DNA of 64,000 nt from Lagopus muta (GCF_023343835.1 NC_064438.1:21534077-21598076); one strand, 5' to 3'; shown: positions 1 to 15,300, counted from the stretch's first letter. Translations and numbers: made by a program. Notes: generated from the sequence alone by a model not told the origin.

Positions 1-3000
1 AGCAGAAGGAGCCAACCTGCACACCACCAGCTGAGGCTGAGATGGGTTCTCAGTGGAGGAAAGCGTGCTAAGAACTGTGATCCTGCCAGGTCCAGCTGAA
101 CAGGCTCCTTGTCCTCAGCCGACACTACCTGCCTGCCTTTGGCACGGGAGTTGGGGTGGCCTCCAGGTGAGAGCCAGGGGCTTCTCTCTCTTCATGCCAA
201 ACTATCTGGCTTTGGGGGGTGCAGCCTTGCACTGTCTCAATGCTGGGAACATCGAACCTGAGATCACCCAACCGACAGCCCTTTCTCTTCCTGGCAGGGC
301 TTGGAGAAACCTCCTTGAGTTGGTCTTGTCTGTCTGTGAATCTTTGCAGGTCTTATGTGACAAGCTGCTGATGGCAAAACAGGCTGCTTTGAGGTGGGTG
401 TAGCAGGGATTGGCTTTTGTTTGTTTTTCCTGCTGCCAAGGCTTTGCTTATCTAACCTCCATTTCAGCCCTGTTCTGCGTGGAAATACTTTTATTTATGC
501 AGCTGGGACAGAGGCCCTTTCTCCCTTAACTCTTGTAAGTTTGAACTTGTAGAAGAGAAAATATCTCATGGCAGTTGTCTTCCTGCTGTGGAATGAAGTG
601 CAGTGCCTCAAATGGGCTGCACCAGTGTGTGCGGGTGGAGCTTGCTATCCTGTCGGGCAATGATGCCATGGTGATGGTTTTTAGGCCACTGCAACCAGGC
701 TGGGGCTGTCTGTGAGAGATCATTAGGGCAGGTTGTGCTCACAGGTGCTCTCACACCATCTGAAGGTGTAGCCGTGCATCTGGGAGGCCTCACCACTCTG
801 TCCTGCCTTTCTCTGGGTCCCAACATCCCTGGCTGCCAGCAATGACAGTTGACAGTTGTGACAGTGGGGACCTGCCTATCTTTGCCCACTGATGTGACCC
901 TTCTGAGTGTGGAAAATAGGGTGCCTACTTTTAATAAGCGATAAGAGAATTCAGTCATTGCTCAGGACCTTCTGCCTCCTCGGACACTTCATGCAGCTGA
1001 GAGCTCAACGGCCTTCAAGCCGTGGCCGTACCAAGTACTCTGTGTTCCTAGATGACATAGATGATACTGCAATAGGATAGAGAAATGAGGCTTTTTATGC
1101 ACTGCCTCCTTTCATAGCTTCTCATTGTGCTGGGTTGTGTTTTTGTTTAAATGCTCCAGCCTCTGGGCTATGCTTTGCTCCGCATAATACATCCAACACC
1201 ATGGAAATAAGTTGTTAGCTGTTCCTTTAAATGTATCTGTCTGTCTTAGCTTTTATGGACCATTCAGGTGCCTTTTTCAAAGCAAAGCTGGCCTCTGTAT
1301 ACCCTCTCCCTACCTACACTGGGTCCACAGTCATCACACAGAGCTGGCTGATGCCATCTATTCACTGTGGCCCAGTGTGTTTCTAAATGCTGTCACAAAT
1401 CAGTGAAGGAAGCAAGTGTGTATGATTTGCTACAGCTGATGCTACTGGTGACAGAATTAGACTGTCCATCTGTGTACTCAAAGAATCTGCATTGACAGTG
1501 TCCTAATGACAGTCCTTGTGTTGTCTGTTTGGGGAGTAATTGTAATTTCTGGAGCAAGAAGATCTGAATAGAGCTTGTTAAGAATGTTTCAGCAAGGATG
1601 ACGCAGTTAGAAAATGTGTATGTTGTAAAGCAGAAATGTTTTGTGGAAACATACGTGGTTTGACTAATCTTAATCATCAGTATTCTGCTGCTAGACAGCT
1701 CACTTGTACCATATGTGTGAGCTACGTGTGCACAGAAACATAGCTTCCAGGGTTTGCCCCTCTGTTACTGCCCTGTGGTCCTGGCATTTTCTGGCTGGCT
1801 AAGATAGAACTCCTCCTGGTCCAGGGAAGCTGGAAGCTTGGCTCTTCAATAACGTTGATAAAACTCTTCAGTTCTGTTGCTGCTCACTCCCAAATCAATT
1901 TGCTGCCTTTATTTGCGCTAAGCTGCAGTGATACCGGGGGAAAAAAACAACTGGCAATTTTGTTTAACAGCTACTGATGGCTGGAGCTACCTCTTATATT
2001 TTGTAAATACCACACATCAGCGTTTTTGAAATTAAATTTCGCGGAACTTATGTTTCATAGGAAACTTGCAAACCTTTTATTATGCCTGTTTGAAATTGCG
2101 TTTCAAGCAATTGTAAATTTCTACAGGAGGGAATCCTGAGATCAAACACCTGCCCCCTTGGAACTGAGATTTTGACTGGAGCTGTGGGGACAACCACTCT
2201 GCTCCTAGATAGCAGTGGCTGTCATGTATGTTATGTACTGCAGCATAAATAACAGTGCACTCTGAGCCTTTTTTGCACGCAGGCTCTGGAGGCTCGTCCA
2301 GTGGAAAATAGGTTCGGCTGTTTCTAGAACTCTGTCTAAGGATATAATAATAACTCCTCAGAGCCTGTAAAATCATTTTCTCTGTTCTGCATCTACAGAA
2401 CAAACCCAAAGATCAACAGCAAGAAATGTTAGTGCTTTCTTGTGCAGGAGATGTTACTCTCTTGGGAATTTGGTCACAGGTATGTTTAAAGTTTAGAAAA
2501 AAACAACACCCACAAGAGCCCAAATCTTTTGAGGATTTTGAGTATTACCTTCGGAGACCCAATGTCACAAGTTTACACAATTTTACTCTATTACAGTCTA
2601 GAATAAGATCTGAAATATTACATCTCTAAAGCCATGGCATGCATACCACATCCATTTCCAAGTGTCTTTATGAGGTATTGAAATTACACAGCTGTGAGAT
2701 GCTTAGTTTCTCCGTGCAGCAATTTTGTTGTAAACAAAGAGATATCTTGGAGAGGTAAGTTCCAAGAACTGCAATTGCACAAGAGAAAAGAAGAACTCAC
2801 CCACAGCCCTTAGTATTTACCTTCTAGATTAAATTGTCATGCTGGGAGGAGAGAGCTAAGGATTGAAGACGTGGCCTGGGGACAGACCAGCTGGGCTCAT
2901 GTCAGCTGCTCTGCTGCCGGCTTTATGTGCTGGTCAGGTGGTTGGTGTTAGTTTGGAAGTACAACAGATCCACCTGTTTTCCTGCAGAGCCAAGGCAGGG

Positions 3001-6000
3001 ATCCAGCTTTATCTGGAGCTGTGCAAGAAATTACAAGCTGGTTGGTCAAGACTGGGAATGGTGTGTTTTGCATCGGCCATCCTGCTGCTTTCCTCTGGGC
3101 TTGGCACACTGGGGTGCTGTGAGGTTCACCGACAGAGGTGAAACACTCAGGTTTCTCTCCTTCATCCACTGCCATTATGTCTGGCTTTGTTTCTTGCTAG
3201 CTCAGTTATTTGAATCTCTAATTTATCTAGGAGAGGTTTGTTTTTGCTTTCATGCACTGACAGCATGCTGATGCTTGTCACTTGACTTGGCTGCGTAGCA
3301 CTTCCCATGACCCTGGTAAGATATTTTGGAAAAATATTAAAACAAGTACAAACTGACCCAGGAGGAGAGCGTGTTCGGTAAGCGTGTGTTGCAAGCATTT
3401 ACGTCAAGGAAGCTAGAAAGCAGTGCTGAGCTCCTCTCCCCAAAATCCTTGGCGCAAGGTAATTTTCTGAGGCGCTGGCTGCTGGTACAAAAGGACCTTG
3501 ATGCTGTTTCTGCAGGGCATGGTTGGCCTTCCTTCTCGGGTTTGCAGCACCCTTGCCTGGTACCAGATCTCACAGCTTTATCTTAGCAGATTTGTTTTCC
3601 TTTTGAGTAGCATTCATTTGCCAAAAATTGCAGCATCCATTTACTCAAAGCTATTGATTAGTTTTGGTGAAAATAATTTAGTTTAGATAAAAACACTGTT
3701 TTAGCCATCTGTGGCGTGAGGTGCACACTGATTGATTTGTGGTGTTTCTGTAACAAAATGTTCCAGATTTCGTCCGGGACCCTGAGAGAAACTGTCTCCT
3801 TGTTACTGCAGGGTTACCATCTGCTCCCTAGGCAGAAGAAGCCTCTGGTGTATGAGAGCCATGCCCAAGCCTCCCTCTGAGAGAGCTGACATCTGGATGC
3901 TTCGACCACCTGGTGCCATGCTCTGTTGTCTCTGTTGGGTTTTGTTATAGAAATGGTGGAATGACTCCAAAAGATGTGACTGAAAAGCACAGGCAGCACG
4001 TTCTCCACTTTGATGAGGGAATCTCCAATGAGAAGGGTAATGAGAGATGTAAGCTGACAAAATTGCACGTTCTGGCTTACAAACATCAGATTTGGAAAAG
4101 GGTTCCTCCATCTGTAGTGCACAACGAGCACCAGGGCTACGCCAGCATATCAGTGAATATCTGCTGAAGGGGCCCGTGCTCTGCCCCACAGCACTCTCTG
4201 GGTCTGGGTAGATGAGGCTTTTGAGACAGGCTTTGCAGCACCTCCTTTTCTGCATCTCCGAGGATTGTGTCTGTTCCCCAGAGCTGGAGAAACTACAGCC
4301 ATTTCTTCTCATTCCTCTGGCAGAAAATGCCCCCCCCCAGAAGGGAAACCACTTGTTTCCCACCTAATCAACCACTTCATCTGAAGCCAAATGTTTTCAA
4401 TCTGCCTTACATTCCAACATACGTCAATCGCAGAGGGACTCGCAACAACATTTGCATTTTTTTTTCAATTCCACAAGGGAAATGAATTAATCATCTCCTG
4501 GGCCCACCCCCTCTCTTGCTGCAGGCATGGTGGAAGAGCATCACAGTGCTGCCTCCGTCAAAGCCCTTCCTCTGGAGCATGACTGCAGTCTCAGCTTCCA
4601 GGGCAGCCTTGGGAAGACTGGCATGGGGATGTATGGCACTGCTGAAAGAGCCCAAGGAAGGCCGTAGTGAAGGTCTGCCCTTGATTGCTTTCCTCCTCCC
4701 ACGGCTGCTGTCCTTGGCTCTCCAGTTGCCCTGTGGCTGTGATGAGCACGTTACAGGGATGCTCTCACCTCTGCTGTGAATGTCAAATCTGTGCTTTTAC
4801 TCATCCATCCTTCCTCCCCTCATCTGCTATTCAGCCCATGACAAAGCTCTTCTCAGAATGGATAGATGTGGAAGGAGGAACAAACTGTCCTCTAACAAGC
4901 GAGGCACGTAAAGCTGTGACTGCAGCTAATAAGTGCATGAAAGATGTAATTTCTCTGCCAGCACACAGTCCCCATGCAGGGACAATGCCTCTGCAAAGCC
5001 TGCTGGCAGACACTCCAGCCAGAGACAGCTGCACAGAACATCCTTATGGGGTGTGGAGAGGAGGGAATGACACGTCTCTGCTCTGCAATTAGGGCTCTCG
5101 TTTTGTCATTTCTCTTCCCTCTTGGTGGAAGCTGGCACAGTGCTTTGCTTGTTCCCGTCTCCCATCCCCACTGTAGGGTTGCACAGTGTGTGATGGCCTC
5201 TGCAGGGCTGGGGGACCCACCACCCTGCCTGCTCTCTTGTGATGTGGGTCTCGTTTTCCCAAACACTGCTTCTGGGATGCCTGTACTTTCAGCCCTGTGC
5301 CAAGGATTCCTTGTTTTTGTTTGCTCCGTGGTCTCAGCAGGGCTGCCCAAGCCTTCCCCCGTTCATTATTTAATGATTTAATTTTATTTTATTATGATAC
5401 TCTCGTCTGACCTGTGTGATTTAATATGTTCTGCTGGAGGCCCTGTATTGTAACCCATATTTCCCAGGTCTTTTCCTTTTTCAGCCTCTTGCTATCTGGG
5501 TTCTCCAAAGCCCCAAACCTTGAACATATGGGGTTTGCACTGCTCTGCAGTGACTCTGAGTGCAGGCTTCTGGATGTGACTGAGCTGGTATGATGCACAG
5601 CGCAGCAGATTTCACAGAGATTAAAACCCTGCAAAGAAATCACATCATACAAACTTTCCTATCCCATTACACTGACATGCTGCAGGTTTTCTCTGTGCTT
5701 CCGTGAGATGCTATAGCACATCATTTCTCCTAAAGCATTCACACGCAAAGATCATCTGAAGGCAGTACTGCACTGTTCGTGTCCTAACCAAGGAGTCACT
5801 TAGCTGAGTCAGTCAGTAGCACAGTCTGACATGCTTCCATCTGAACTTTTAGGTCCCAATTGTTGTTTGCACTGAGTGGTTCCTTCCTGTATGCTGAAAT
5901 CAGCAGGATTACTTGTGTTGTTTGGTTGGAAGATCTTAAAAAACAACACCACAGTTTATGGCAGGTCAGGATTCAATCAGAGGATTGAAGTGCACGAAGA

Positions 6001-6283
6001 AGTACTGGGCATGCAAACAGAGCTGGTGATGAAAGATGCCTTCACACAACCTTTCCTTGGTCATGTGTGCTTCCACGTTATTAGAGCCCTAGAGCAGGCC
6101 AGTGACCCCAGGCTGGAGTGGGACACAGGCTGGGCTAGAGAGAGGGCATCCACTGGGCACCCTGGGAATGGGAGAACACACAGATTTTGGAGAGCAGGAA
6201 GCTGGATACAGTGCTGGTCTTACATTTTCTTTCCCATAATGAAACTTTCAGAATTACTGTATTCATAGTTTTTCTTTGTTACC

Positions 6284-6305
6284 TTTTTTTTTTTTTTTTT
6301 TTTTT
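6284..6305. repeat. Homopolymer T run (22 nt)
   Basis: Uninterrupted run of 22 T followed by CCCC and further pyrimidines. It could be a simple repeat or the reverse of an old poly(A) tail, but no recognisable retroelement body is attached. Confidence 0.9.
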
Positions 6306-9300
6306 CCCCTTTCTTTCTAGGTGTTCTTTTCACGTGTATAAAAAATTCTTCTGCCATATTTGCAAGCTTACCAGCACACTTGCTTTGTCTCTCAGCCAAG
6401 TGGCAGGAACAACTCAGCTCTGACTGCTCGGATCTCTCTTGTGTGGGTTTTTCCCTTTTTCCTGAATTCCCACTTCAGCAACATCTTCCTGGTGATGTGC
6501 TGCCTGTTACTGAGCGACGTCCCAGAGGTCATCATCCACAGACCTCAGCCAGAAGGACTACCCCCTCTCTCCATTGGACCATGGTGTATTTTGTTAGAGT
6601 AGCGCTCTTCGCTATGCTGACATAGATCTGACATTTTTGAGGAGTAGTTCAGGAAGGCTTTAACCTGGCCAGATCTAGGACAAGAGACCCCTGGGGACAG
6701 CAGACTGGGTCCCAGACCTCTGATGCACTTGTGCCAAAGCAGTGGCAAGGCAGGTTGGCTACTGTGCTCCCCTGTGATCTCTGTTCTACTTCTCCTTCTT
6801 TTTTTCCCTTTTCTCTATTCATTTTCTCATGGAAAAAGCAGCTCAGTCCCTCTTTTCTAGAGTCAGTAATTTGTTTTTTATTTTTTTATTTTTTAAATTC
6901 AGCTCAATCTTCCCACGGTGCAGAGATTTTTTCCCATGTTGGCTGGGATGTCACTTTCTATATACAGAGGCCTTTCTTTCACTGTAACTTCTGAAAGTGT
7001 GGGTGAAAACTATAGCACTATATTTTGTGCAATATTTGGAGAGCATTGCAAATGATTACAAAGGCTGCAATGTTCTAATTTCCGAGCAATTAGATAATAC
7101 AGTAGGTCAAGTATATGCCTGTCCCACTTTTTCATTTTTCACTTCTTTTATGTCCTATTTCTTGTGTTTTGAATCCTCACAATAACCATTCCTCTTGGTT
7201 TAAGTACAAATCCCTTTGAAACTGGTGTACTTGGAAGATCTAGAGTAGCTTCTGCCATTGCAAGCTCTAGCTTTGCCCAACTACATAGTGTGTGTGAATA
7301 TTCTCTGGAAGTTTGTGTATCATTTGCAGAAGAAATTGTTGAGCTTAAAGTCAGCACCTCAGATAGCACAAGTCTCTGTTGCTAAACTGAAGTGCACATG
7401 CATAAGCATTGCCTGTGTACATCTCTGCTGCTTGAGAGCATGAATCTATGCATGCTGTGGGGCAGCAGAACATCTGGGTGATGTCCAAAGCAGAGGAGAA
7501 GGGAAGGAGAACAGAAATGAGACAGGAGAGGCTGGGCTATTGAGAAAGGACTAGAAGAGGGAGAATTTCCCAACCTGTCCATCCCACAGGGCAAAGGTTG
7601 AGCGTTGTGGGCTGAGCTCCTCTTCCCAGGTCCCCAGGTTCTCGGAGCAGTGGTGACAGGGCTGTGGCAGGTCTCCTGTGGACAGCAGCTTCACTGCTTC
7701 CTCTTTGGTTCCCATAGACTGCCAGCTGGAAGAGTCTCATGGGCACCCCAGACTCCAGCTGCTTTCTGTTTATTCTGCGGTAAGCTCTGCAGAGCCCTGC
7801 ATGCAATGCACTCAACAGAATTCAGTCTCTGCAGAGATAATATCCCCTGTGACTTTAGTGCTGTGGTAAAGTTGCCACCTCCTGCAGGGTCTGGGCTAGC
7901 TGACACCAGAACCTAGAGGTGGTGCTGAGCTTGCTGAGTTCAAACCCTTCTCCAAAGGCTCTGTTGCCACCCTGATGCAGGCCTTTGTGGAAGGGGACTT
8001 TGGATGGATTCTTTTCAATTGCTCTGGTCAAAATGCAGTACTAAGATCAAAGCACAGCCCAGACTGACAAGGCACTAGTGAACTCGAGCAGACTTGGCCT
8101 TTGCTGCCCAAACCAGCAAAGCTTCAGCAGGCTCTGTTCTGCTCCGCTGCTGTGTTCAGAGCAGCACAGTCTGGTTGTGCCTAATTGCTGTGGAAGAGGG
8201 AATCTGTGCAAGAGGACACAAAGCAGAGAATGGCCTTTTACAGTCTTCTAACATGAGAGGCTAGTGATTGGGGTGGGTGTCACAGGGAATTTGCAGAGGG
8301 AATTGTGATGGTGGTGGGCCTGTACGGGGGTCAGAAGCAGTCCTGTGCATCCCTGGTGACATCAGCTCCCCACTCCTCATTTGCTCTCCCATTCCTGCCT
8401 GAAGTTTCCTCCTGAGTTCAAGTGGCCTGGCATCTGGTATGTGCTTTTATTACTGCAGCTGCTCACTGCTCTGAGTGTTTCCATAATTCCCAGTTCCTGG
8501 AATACATCCCCACCACCATCCCGGAGCTCTGCGATTGCTCTGACAAGCACACGTGTCCCAGATTGGCTCCCTCTCCCTAGACACACTCGTCTGACTAATT
8601 ACCCCCTTCACTAGTGCTAGTTTATCATGAATGCAGAAATTCAATCATTACAATTTGTTCTATTCTTGACAATCCCGACGTTGCTGGATAACGATGAATA
8701 GAGAAGCCCTTTTGTTAATTCAAATCCAACAGTGAATGGCGGCAGCCCCTCCCTCCAACAGAGCTGATGTATAAGGCAGTATCTCCTGAAAATGTGAGGC
8801 TGTGGCAGCAGAGATCCAGCAGCTCAGGCAACGAGCTGTCTTCCACAGTGTAGCACACCTTCTCAATGTAGGCTCTGCCTAACAGGAACCAAGCATGGGA
8901 ATCAGCTTTCAGCTTGGAGCTGTTCTGAATGTTCCATGGTTCTTAAATTGCATACTGAGGGAACTAGGTACACTTGAGTGATCTCTTTCACAAATATTCC
9001 TGCATCTGCCCTCCCATATCCCTGCTCACCTGCCTTCTTTATCTTCTGGATCTGTTTCTTTGCAGCCCTCTCTGTGATTTTGTATAGACATATATTTCTG
9101 TGTTTCCCAGACTTGCTCATGCTTCCTTGGTTCTTTTCTATTTTAGTTGACTGTTTCTGTTGAAAGAGAAAATTGAAGACATTTGTTACACAGGACGGAC
9201 TGCTATCATTTCTATAATTGCATTGTATTTGTGGTAGCATTTTGTGATCTTTTCAACATGCCTTGAGATTGATTGTTTTTGGCCGCTGCCGAACCAAACG

Positions 9301-12300
9301 ATGTTGTTTTTTCTCCTGGATTACTCACAAGTGATTTAATTTTGTTTTTAAATTGCCACTCGAGACATCTTGCCTAGCCACCCATTGCACAGCTCTCTCT
9401 TCAGCTGAGATCTTCTGAGGCTCTTACTGGTGGCTTATCTGGGTGTTGAGTAAATTACACCAGCTCTAGTTTACCTGTTTCCATGCTGAAAATGACTGCT
9501 TTTTCTAGATGCCCACGTCGCCTTCTTGCTGAAATGGGTATTTTGAACGTATCTGGATTTGCATTCCCATTCCAATATTCACCTAATTATGGGGAAACCA
9601 AAAAAAATTATCATCATCAATTTACATATCTCTGGGAAGCACTGCAGCAGCAACTCCTCAACATCCCATCCCTGCTCTCTAGTAGGAATATGGCAACAGT
9701 GATGTCTTAGTTTCTTTTAAAAAAATGAAATAAAATAGAGCTGTAACTGCCTGAAAGAACGTAACACATTGTCTCAAAGTCCATGAAAGCACTGTTATCT
9801 TAGGACAGCTGTGAAGTGAAACCAGATCCTTTTTCTTCTGTCATGTCTTTGACTGTTGCTTTGAGGTGATGGCAATCATGTTATCTGCTGATACTTTTGA
9901 GTGTCAGATGTTCCACCCAAAACCACAAGCTGCTGTCTCTTCACCACATCAGAATGAAAAGTGAAGTTCGAAAGACAGATGCAACCAATTCCCCTTTGAT
10001 CTGTGGATGAGCAGCTCTATCATTTTCCACTTGCTTTAAGCATGCTGGTTTAAAACAGATAATTTTATTCTTAAAATGAATCTCATAGCTCTGAGTTTTT
10101 TCCTGGTAGTCCTGTCTTAGGTTTCTTCTGCAGTGTTGTGTGAGATGCAAAATGACTCTGATTAATTGTGGTTAGTTGTAGGCAGGATCTGTGAATCCAG
10201 AATCAGCCAGTGTTGGGGGAAAGACCAGGTAGACACGGCCATACAGAAAGTAAGAGAATTCCTACAAATGGAAGATTTCTCATTAGAAGTAACACCACAC
10301 TGTTACCTGTTCATTCTCGATGGTCTTCCTGGCAAGTATGAGATTGTGCTGGAACACAGAGCTTCTTCATATTATTGCCTGTGTATCATTTTCTCTTTCT
10401 CCCACTCTAGTATTTACGTTTGAGTTGAAGCTGGACACAGCAGAAGAAAGATTTGGGTTTCCCATTCCTCCTCCCTTCTGATCTCTCATCTTTTATTTAC
10501 GTCTGAAAATGCTTTGTTTTATTTGATGTACATCTGCCAGAGAAACGTTGGGCTCATCTCCAGACAGGCTTATTTCCCTCTTCCATCTTGAGATGTTCCG
10601 GAGCTGAACATGAGCTTGCACAGCTAAATATTTAGGAGAAAGCAATGAAGATGCGTCACCAAAAAGCTCAGAGCATCTCTCAGAACAGAATGAGATGAAC
10701 TTAGTTTGCGCAGTCTTGGAGCAGGCTAAGAAAGGCCTATACTTAAACCATCAACTTTTGTGATCAACATACCGTCTCAGTTATGCTCATTCCAGGTAAG
10801 GTGCCACCATCCTACTCAACTCATTTCTAACCCCAGACCACTCTGAAAAATTTCCCAGAGTTTTTTGGGTTAGTCTCTAAAGCCTGTTGATACACAACCA
10901 TATATTCCCAGTGAATGAGAGAGAGGGAAAGAACAAGATTGAAGTCAACAGCCTGACTGAACACAAGCAGGAAAGGAAGCAGGCCTATTCTGGGTTGCCA
11001 AAGACTGGATTTTTCCGTCATCCTTGTGATTGTTGCCACTTTTCTTAATGCCCCCATTCCGTAGACATATCAGTGTGTATTAATTTATATTTATGATAGT
11101 GCCTTCCTAGTTCTGGTATTTGCAGCATGAAGGTAGAAGTTGAGTGAGCCTAAAATCACTAACATCCTGAGTTAAAAACCCAACTTTATTATCATTTCCC
11201 ACCCCTCCCAAAAAAAGGAAATTTAAAGCAAGTCTTCTGGAAAAAGGTGGGTCAAGATGACTGTTTCTAAACATCTGCTAATTCAGTAATACTGATAATA
11301 AAGTCTTCGGTGGAAAACAGGCTGGTTTTAATTTCTGGTTTTATGAATCAGACTGGATGATACCCAGACCTCAGGGAATGACATATTTTTGTGTGTGTTA
11401 ATATCTACAGTTTTCATTTTAATAGTGGAGGTGATAAAAATCGACAAAAAGCTATAAGTAAAACTTGGTTCTCTCCTCCCTTCTTGGAAATTGTTCCATA
11501 AATAACTACGATTGGTTTTGGACCAGAGGCTAGACCTTGACTGTGTACTCAGCAGATCACCTGTGCTTTTTCCCCAGCATCACTTGGGGAGCATCTGGTG
11601 TGTTCTCCACATGGGACAGCCACGTGGCTTGGACCTGACTTCGGGAGGGAGGCTGCTCTCTCTCACTCTTCCCCAGTGGCTTGGAACAAAAGCCAACATG
11701 GCTAGGAGGTGACTCCAGCGTGACGGGAGGTTTGCCACCCCAGTGCCCTCTGGAGACATGTAAGCAAGAGACAACACTGCCTCCTGAGCACCAAGCAACT
11801 ACTGACGTTCCTTCAGCAAAGACTCCTGCCTCAAAGGTTGGTGATGCAAATGGGGTTTGGAGTGGTCTATAACTGGCTACAGCTAATCAAAGCAGATTGC
11901 TGGTAGCTTAAACAGACTCCGACGCTTCCTGAAAAATGTGTCCATCTGTCTGCAAAGAGGCTCAAAGTATGCTAGTGAGGAGAGCTGGCTTGAAAAACAC
12001 TGTTGTCTCTCTGAACATAATTATACTCTGATTTCTCTGTTTTCACATGTTGTAATACAGTGAACTTTAAGGAATTTCATGGAGACTGAGTTAGTAAAAT
12101 CCCATCCATCAGACTGAAGGAGTGTGGGCACAGGCAGGATACCTTTCCATGTATGATGCCTCTGCTTGCCAAAATAGATTTTGCTTCCAGTGGGAAAAAA
12201 AACAGGTTTCCTTGTGGGACAAACAGCCTGTTTCAGTTACGACCTCTGGCCCAGAAACAGTCTTAATGGTTCTTCTGTGTGGTATTCATCATTTCTAAAT

Positions 12301-15300
12301 AGCTGGCTTGCAATGTAACTAATTTCTTTCATAAAAGTTACTGTAATCTTGGTCCCTTCTGAACTAAAGCAGTTCCAGCCAAACTGAAACATGGGAAAAC
12401 AGAGGAAAGCAAGATGGTGATAACACACACATTTCAAAGGGAAGGTCTGCAGGTGTAATTACCCTATTGATAACTATACTTTTCAGCCTGTTGCAATGCA
12501 CTCAAAACCACAGGTGACAGGGTGAAGGGAAATGAACTAAGTCTAGCCAGCAAGGGATCTTTTAAGGGCAATTCAAATGTGAGTTACGTTAAAGCAAGGT
12601 CTCTTAAAGGTGGGGAATACACTCCTGATGTGCACAGGTCTGACCAAAGGATTTGAAGGTGGGAATGTGATGTAAGGCTTTTGTTTGCAAGGCTTTGATA
12701 GGAGCGTGAGTCAGACTGTTTTCTCTCCTCACCTGTCCTTAATTTAGGAAGGATGAAGGCCTGTGAGGACAGGCTTAGCTATAGACACCTGCCCCATGTT
12801 GAGGCCACTCAGCTCACCTCTTAACACTGGTGTTCTCTTTTCCCTCTTCTGGGCCAGTGAAGTTGGTGGTGATCTTGGCCACCTCCTGGTGGCCCAGACA
12901 GGGGATTTGAGTGGAGCTGACCTCTGCTCCGTGCCCACTGTGCAACTCTAGTGGCACAAAAGCCTCTCAGAAGCTTTGCCAGATGCACTGAAGACTGAAA
13001 TAGAGACTGAAAATGTTCTTTCGTCTCTTGCAGTCACCTACCCGTACCAAGATGAGCAGCAATGACGGGGAAAGTTTCCATTTGCTTCTGAGCATTGCAC
13101 ACCTCCTCTGGGTGTATTTGGGGCATGATGACCCTGACTCACTAACAGAAAAACTATTTTTAAAAATCACTTACAAAAACAGCAGATTCTTTTGCCACCA
13201 TGTACTGCACTGGAAAAACAGTGTCAGCATGTCAGCAGTGAGGACTGGTTTTCAGCAGGCTTGAGAGCCCCTGCAAAGAAGCCTCAACTTGCACTGGAAG
13301 CCAGGGTCTCAAGCATTGCTTCAACCTCTGGAACAGTAATTTGCTTGGGGCAGTCTCAGGCTAGGAAGAGATTTCTACAGAAACCCTCAGATCGCTGCAA
13401 ATCTGAATGTTGGGGTGGCAAGCAGAGTGTGTGCTGGAGTTCCTCAGGACACTGATGTCTGATTGCTGTTGATGTCTGGACCAGAGAACAGCTCAACTGC
13501 CTTTCACTTGAAAATCTAGAAATGTTTTCTTAAATGTTTTTAGAACTTTTCTGAAGTTCTTCAGAATGAATCACTGCTTGAGAACAGCTCAGTAAACATC
13601 ATCCAGTTAAAATGTCTGAAGACAGTACAGCTTGAACTGAAACAGAGTTCTTAAAGGGAAGGTTTGCCAAAAGCAGCAACACAAACTCTGTCCTCTTACT
13701 TAATGCAATAAAACCCCCCGTCAGCCTGAGAAGAATCATTTTCAGAAATTTCTAGCAATAGCTGTAATTTCCAAGTGTTCTCTTCACCCCAGGAAGCTTG
13801 TGCCCATTGATTGATAACTAATGCACATACTGCTCTTTAATAGGGCAAGGCACATGACTCTAGCTGAGGGCACAAGGACATGCCCTCTGGTTGGGAAAAG
13901 CCTGTGAGGAGGGTGTGATTCTCCCACATGCTTTTCTGGGAGCTCCTTGATGCAATCCAGGTCTAATGAGCACACCTGACAAAGTAAACAGCTATGAAAA
14001 AGAGCATTTCCTCAGCCTTTTTGTCAGAGATACAACAGGAGCTGTGCCTAGGATCCTAGGGGAACATCTGACTGATTGACTTACTGAAAGCCTATTTTTG
14101 CTGGCTAAGTCCACAGGTAAGCGCAAAATGTTACTCCAGCTGTGTTTTGCTTCAGCTATAAGGTTTGGGAAATGTTTTGGTTTGCTTTAGACAACAAATT
14201 AGCAAATGTTTACAAACATTCACCCTGACCTCCCCTTTTCTAGGAGACTTGCTTTAGAGCTCCAATTGTTAAGAAATATTAATAAAGTTAGGTTTAGATA
14301 ACAGGTCTGGCTCATTTCTGGTGTAGCCCAGATGTTCATAACTGAGTCTGCTGTAGTTGGGGCAGTGAACTTGGCCAAAACAACCAGCATCTTCTATCAG
14401 CATTTCTTTGTATATGTCCTTTTTGGAAAGCGATTGAATTGTTCCATGCCTTTCTTTCTTATAGTAGTAAGCTGGGAACCAGCTGCACAGCTGTGTTGTT
14501 GGGTTACATTCGTAAGTACTCATGAGGTATTTCCAAGTAGAAGTCAATACTGGGATGACTAGCTAGATTTTTGAGTCAATTTTTTCTTCTTTTTGGAACT
14601 GTACCAGTGCAGTCAGATGACTGTTAATCAGCTCACCATGATCTGGCTGGTGGGGGGGAACACACTGGGTATTGGGGTGCAGGAGCTGCCTGTTGGATCA
14701 GCAGAACTTTGTGAGAACCTCCTGCTTGGGTTTGCACCACTGTAATGCAAAGTCTTTGCTTGCTAATCAGTGTGTGCCGCTTCTGCAGTGCGAGTGTGAA
14801 GGAACAGTGGTGTCTGGAAAAGGTAACGAGGTCAGACCCAACATGTGTGGTGTTCTGCTTTGAGGAATGGGTTGGCTCAGAAGCAGCACTGGGGAGAACA
14901 ATCTCTGACAGATTGGAGCTTGCTGAGATATTTCATATTCACTGAACCTGATGAAGTCCAGTGTTTAGGGAACTAACTGGCTGAGACATCAGCATAAGTG
15001 TTAGGAATTATTGCTGAGATATAATGGGAAATGAATGAGATTCCAAAATGTAGGAAAAGGATGCACATAATAACTGCCTTTGAAGAAAAGAGAGAGAAAG
15101 AGGTAAAAGGAACCTAACAGAAGTCATCCCAGTTCCTGGAAAAAGTAGAACAAACGATCTGTGCGTAAGAGTCTTGAAGATAACAAGGTGATAAGTTGCA
15201 GGCATACAGGACTGTCAAGAAGAAATCCTACCAGAACAGACTGCCCTTTTCCTTTTTTCTTCTTTTTTTTTTTCCTCCGTACAGAGTAAGCAACCAGGGA

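Noticed and set aside
53-403. 116-codon + strand open frame at the window start.
   Set aside because: No recognisable domain, no splice partners; fits chance in GC-moderate DNA.
3803-4363. 186-codon minus-strand open frame.
   Set aside because: No family resemblance and no supporting context.
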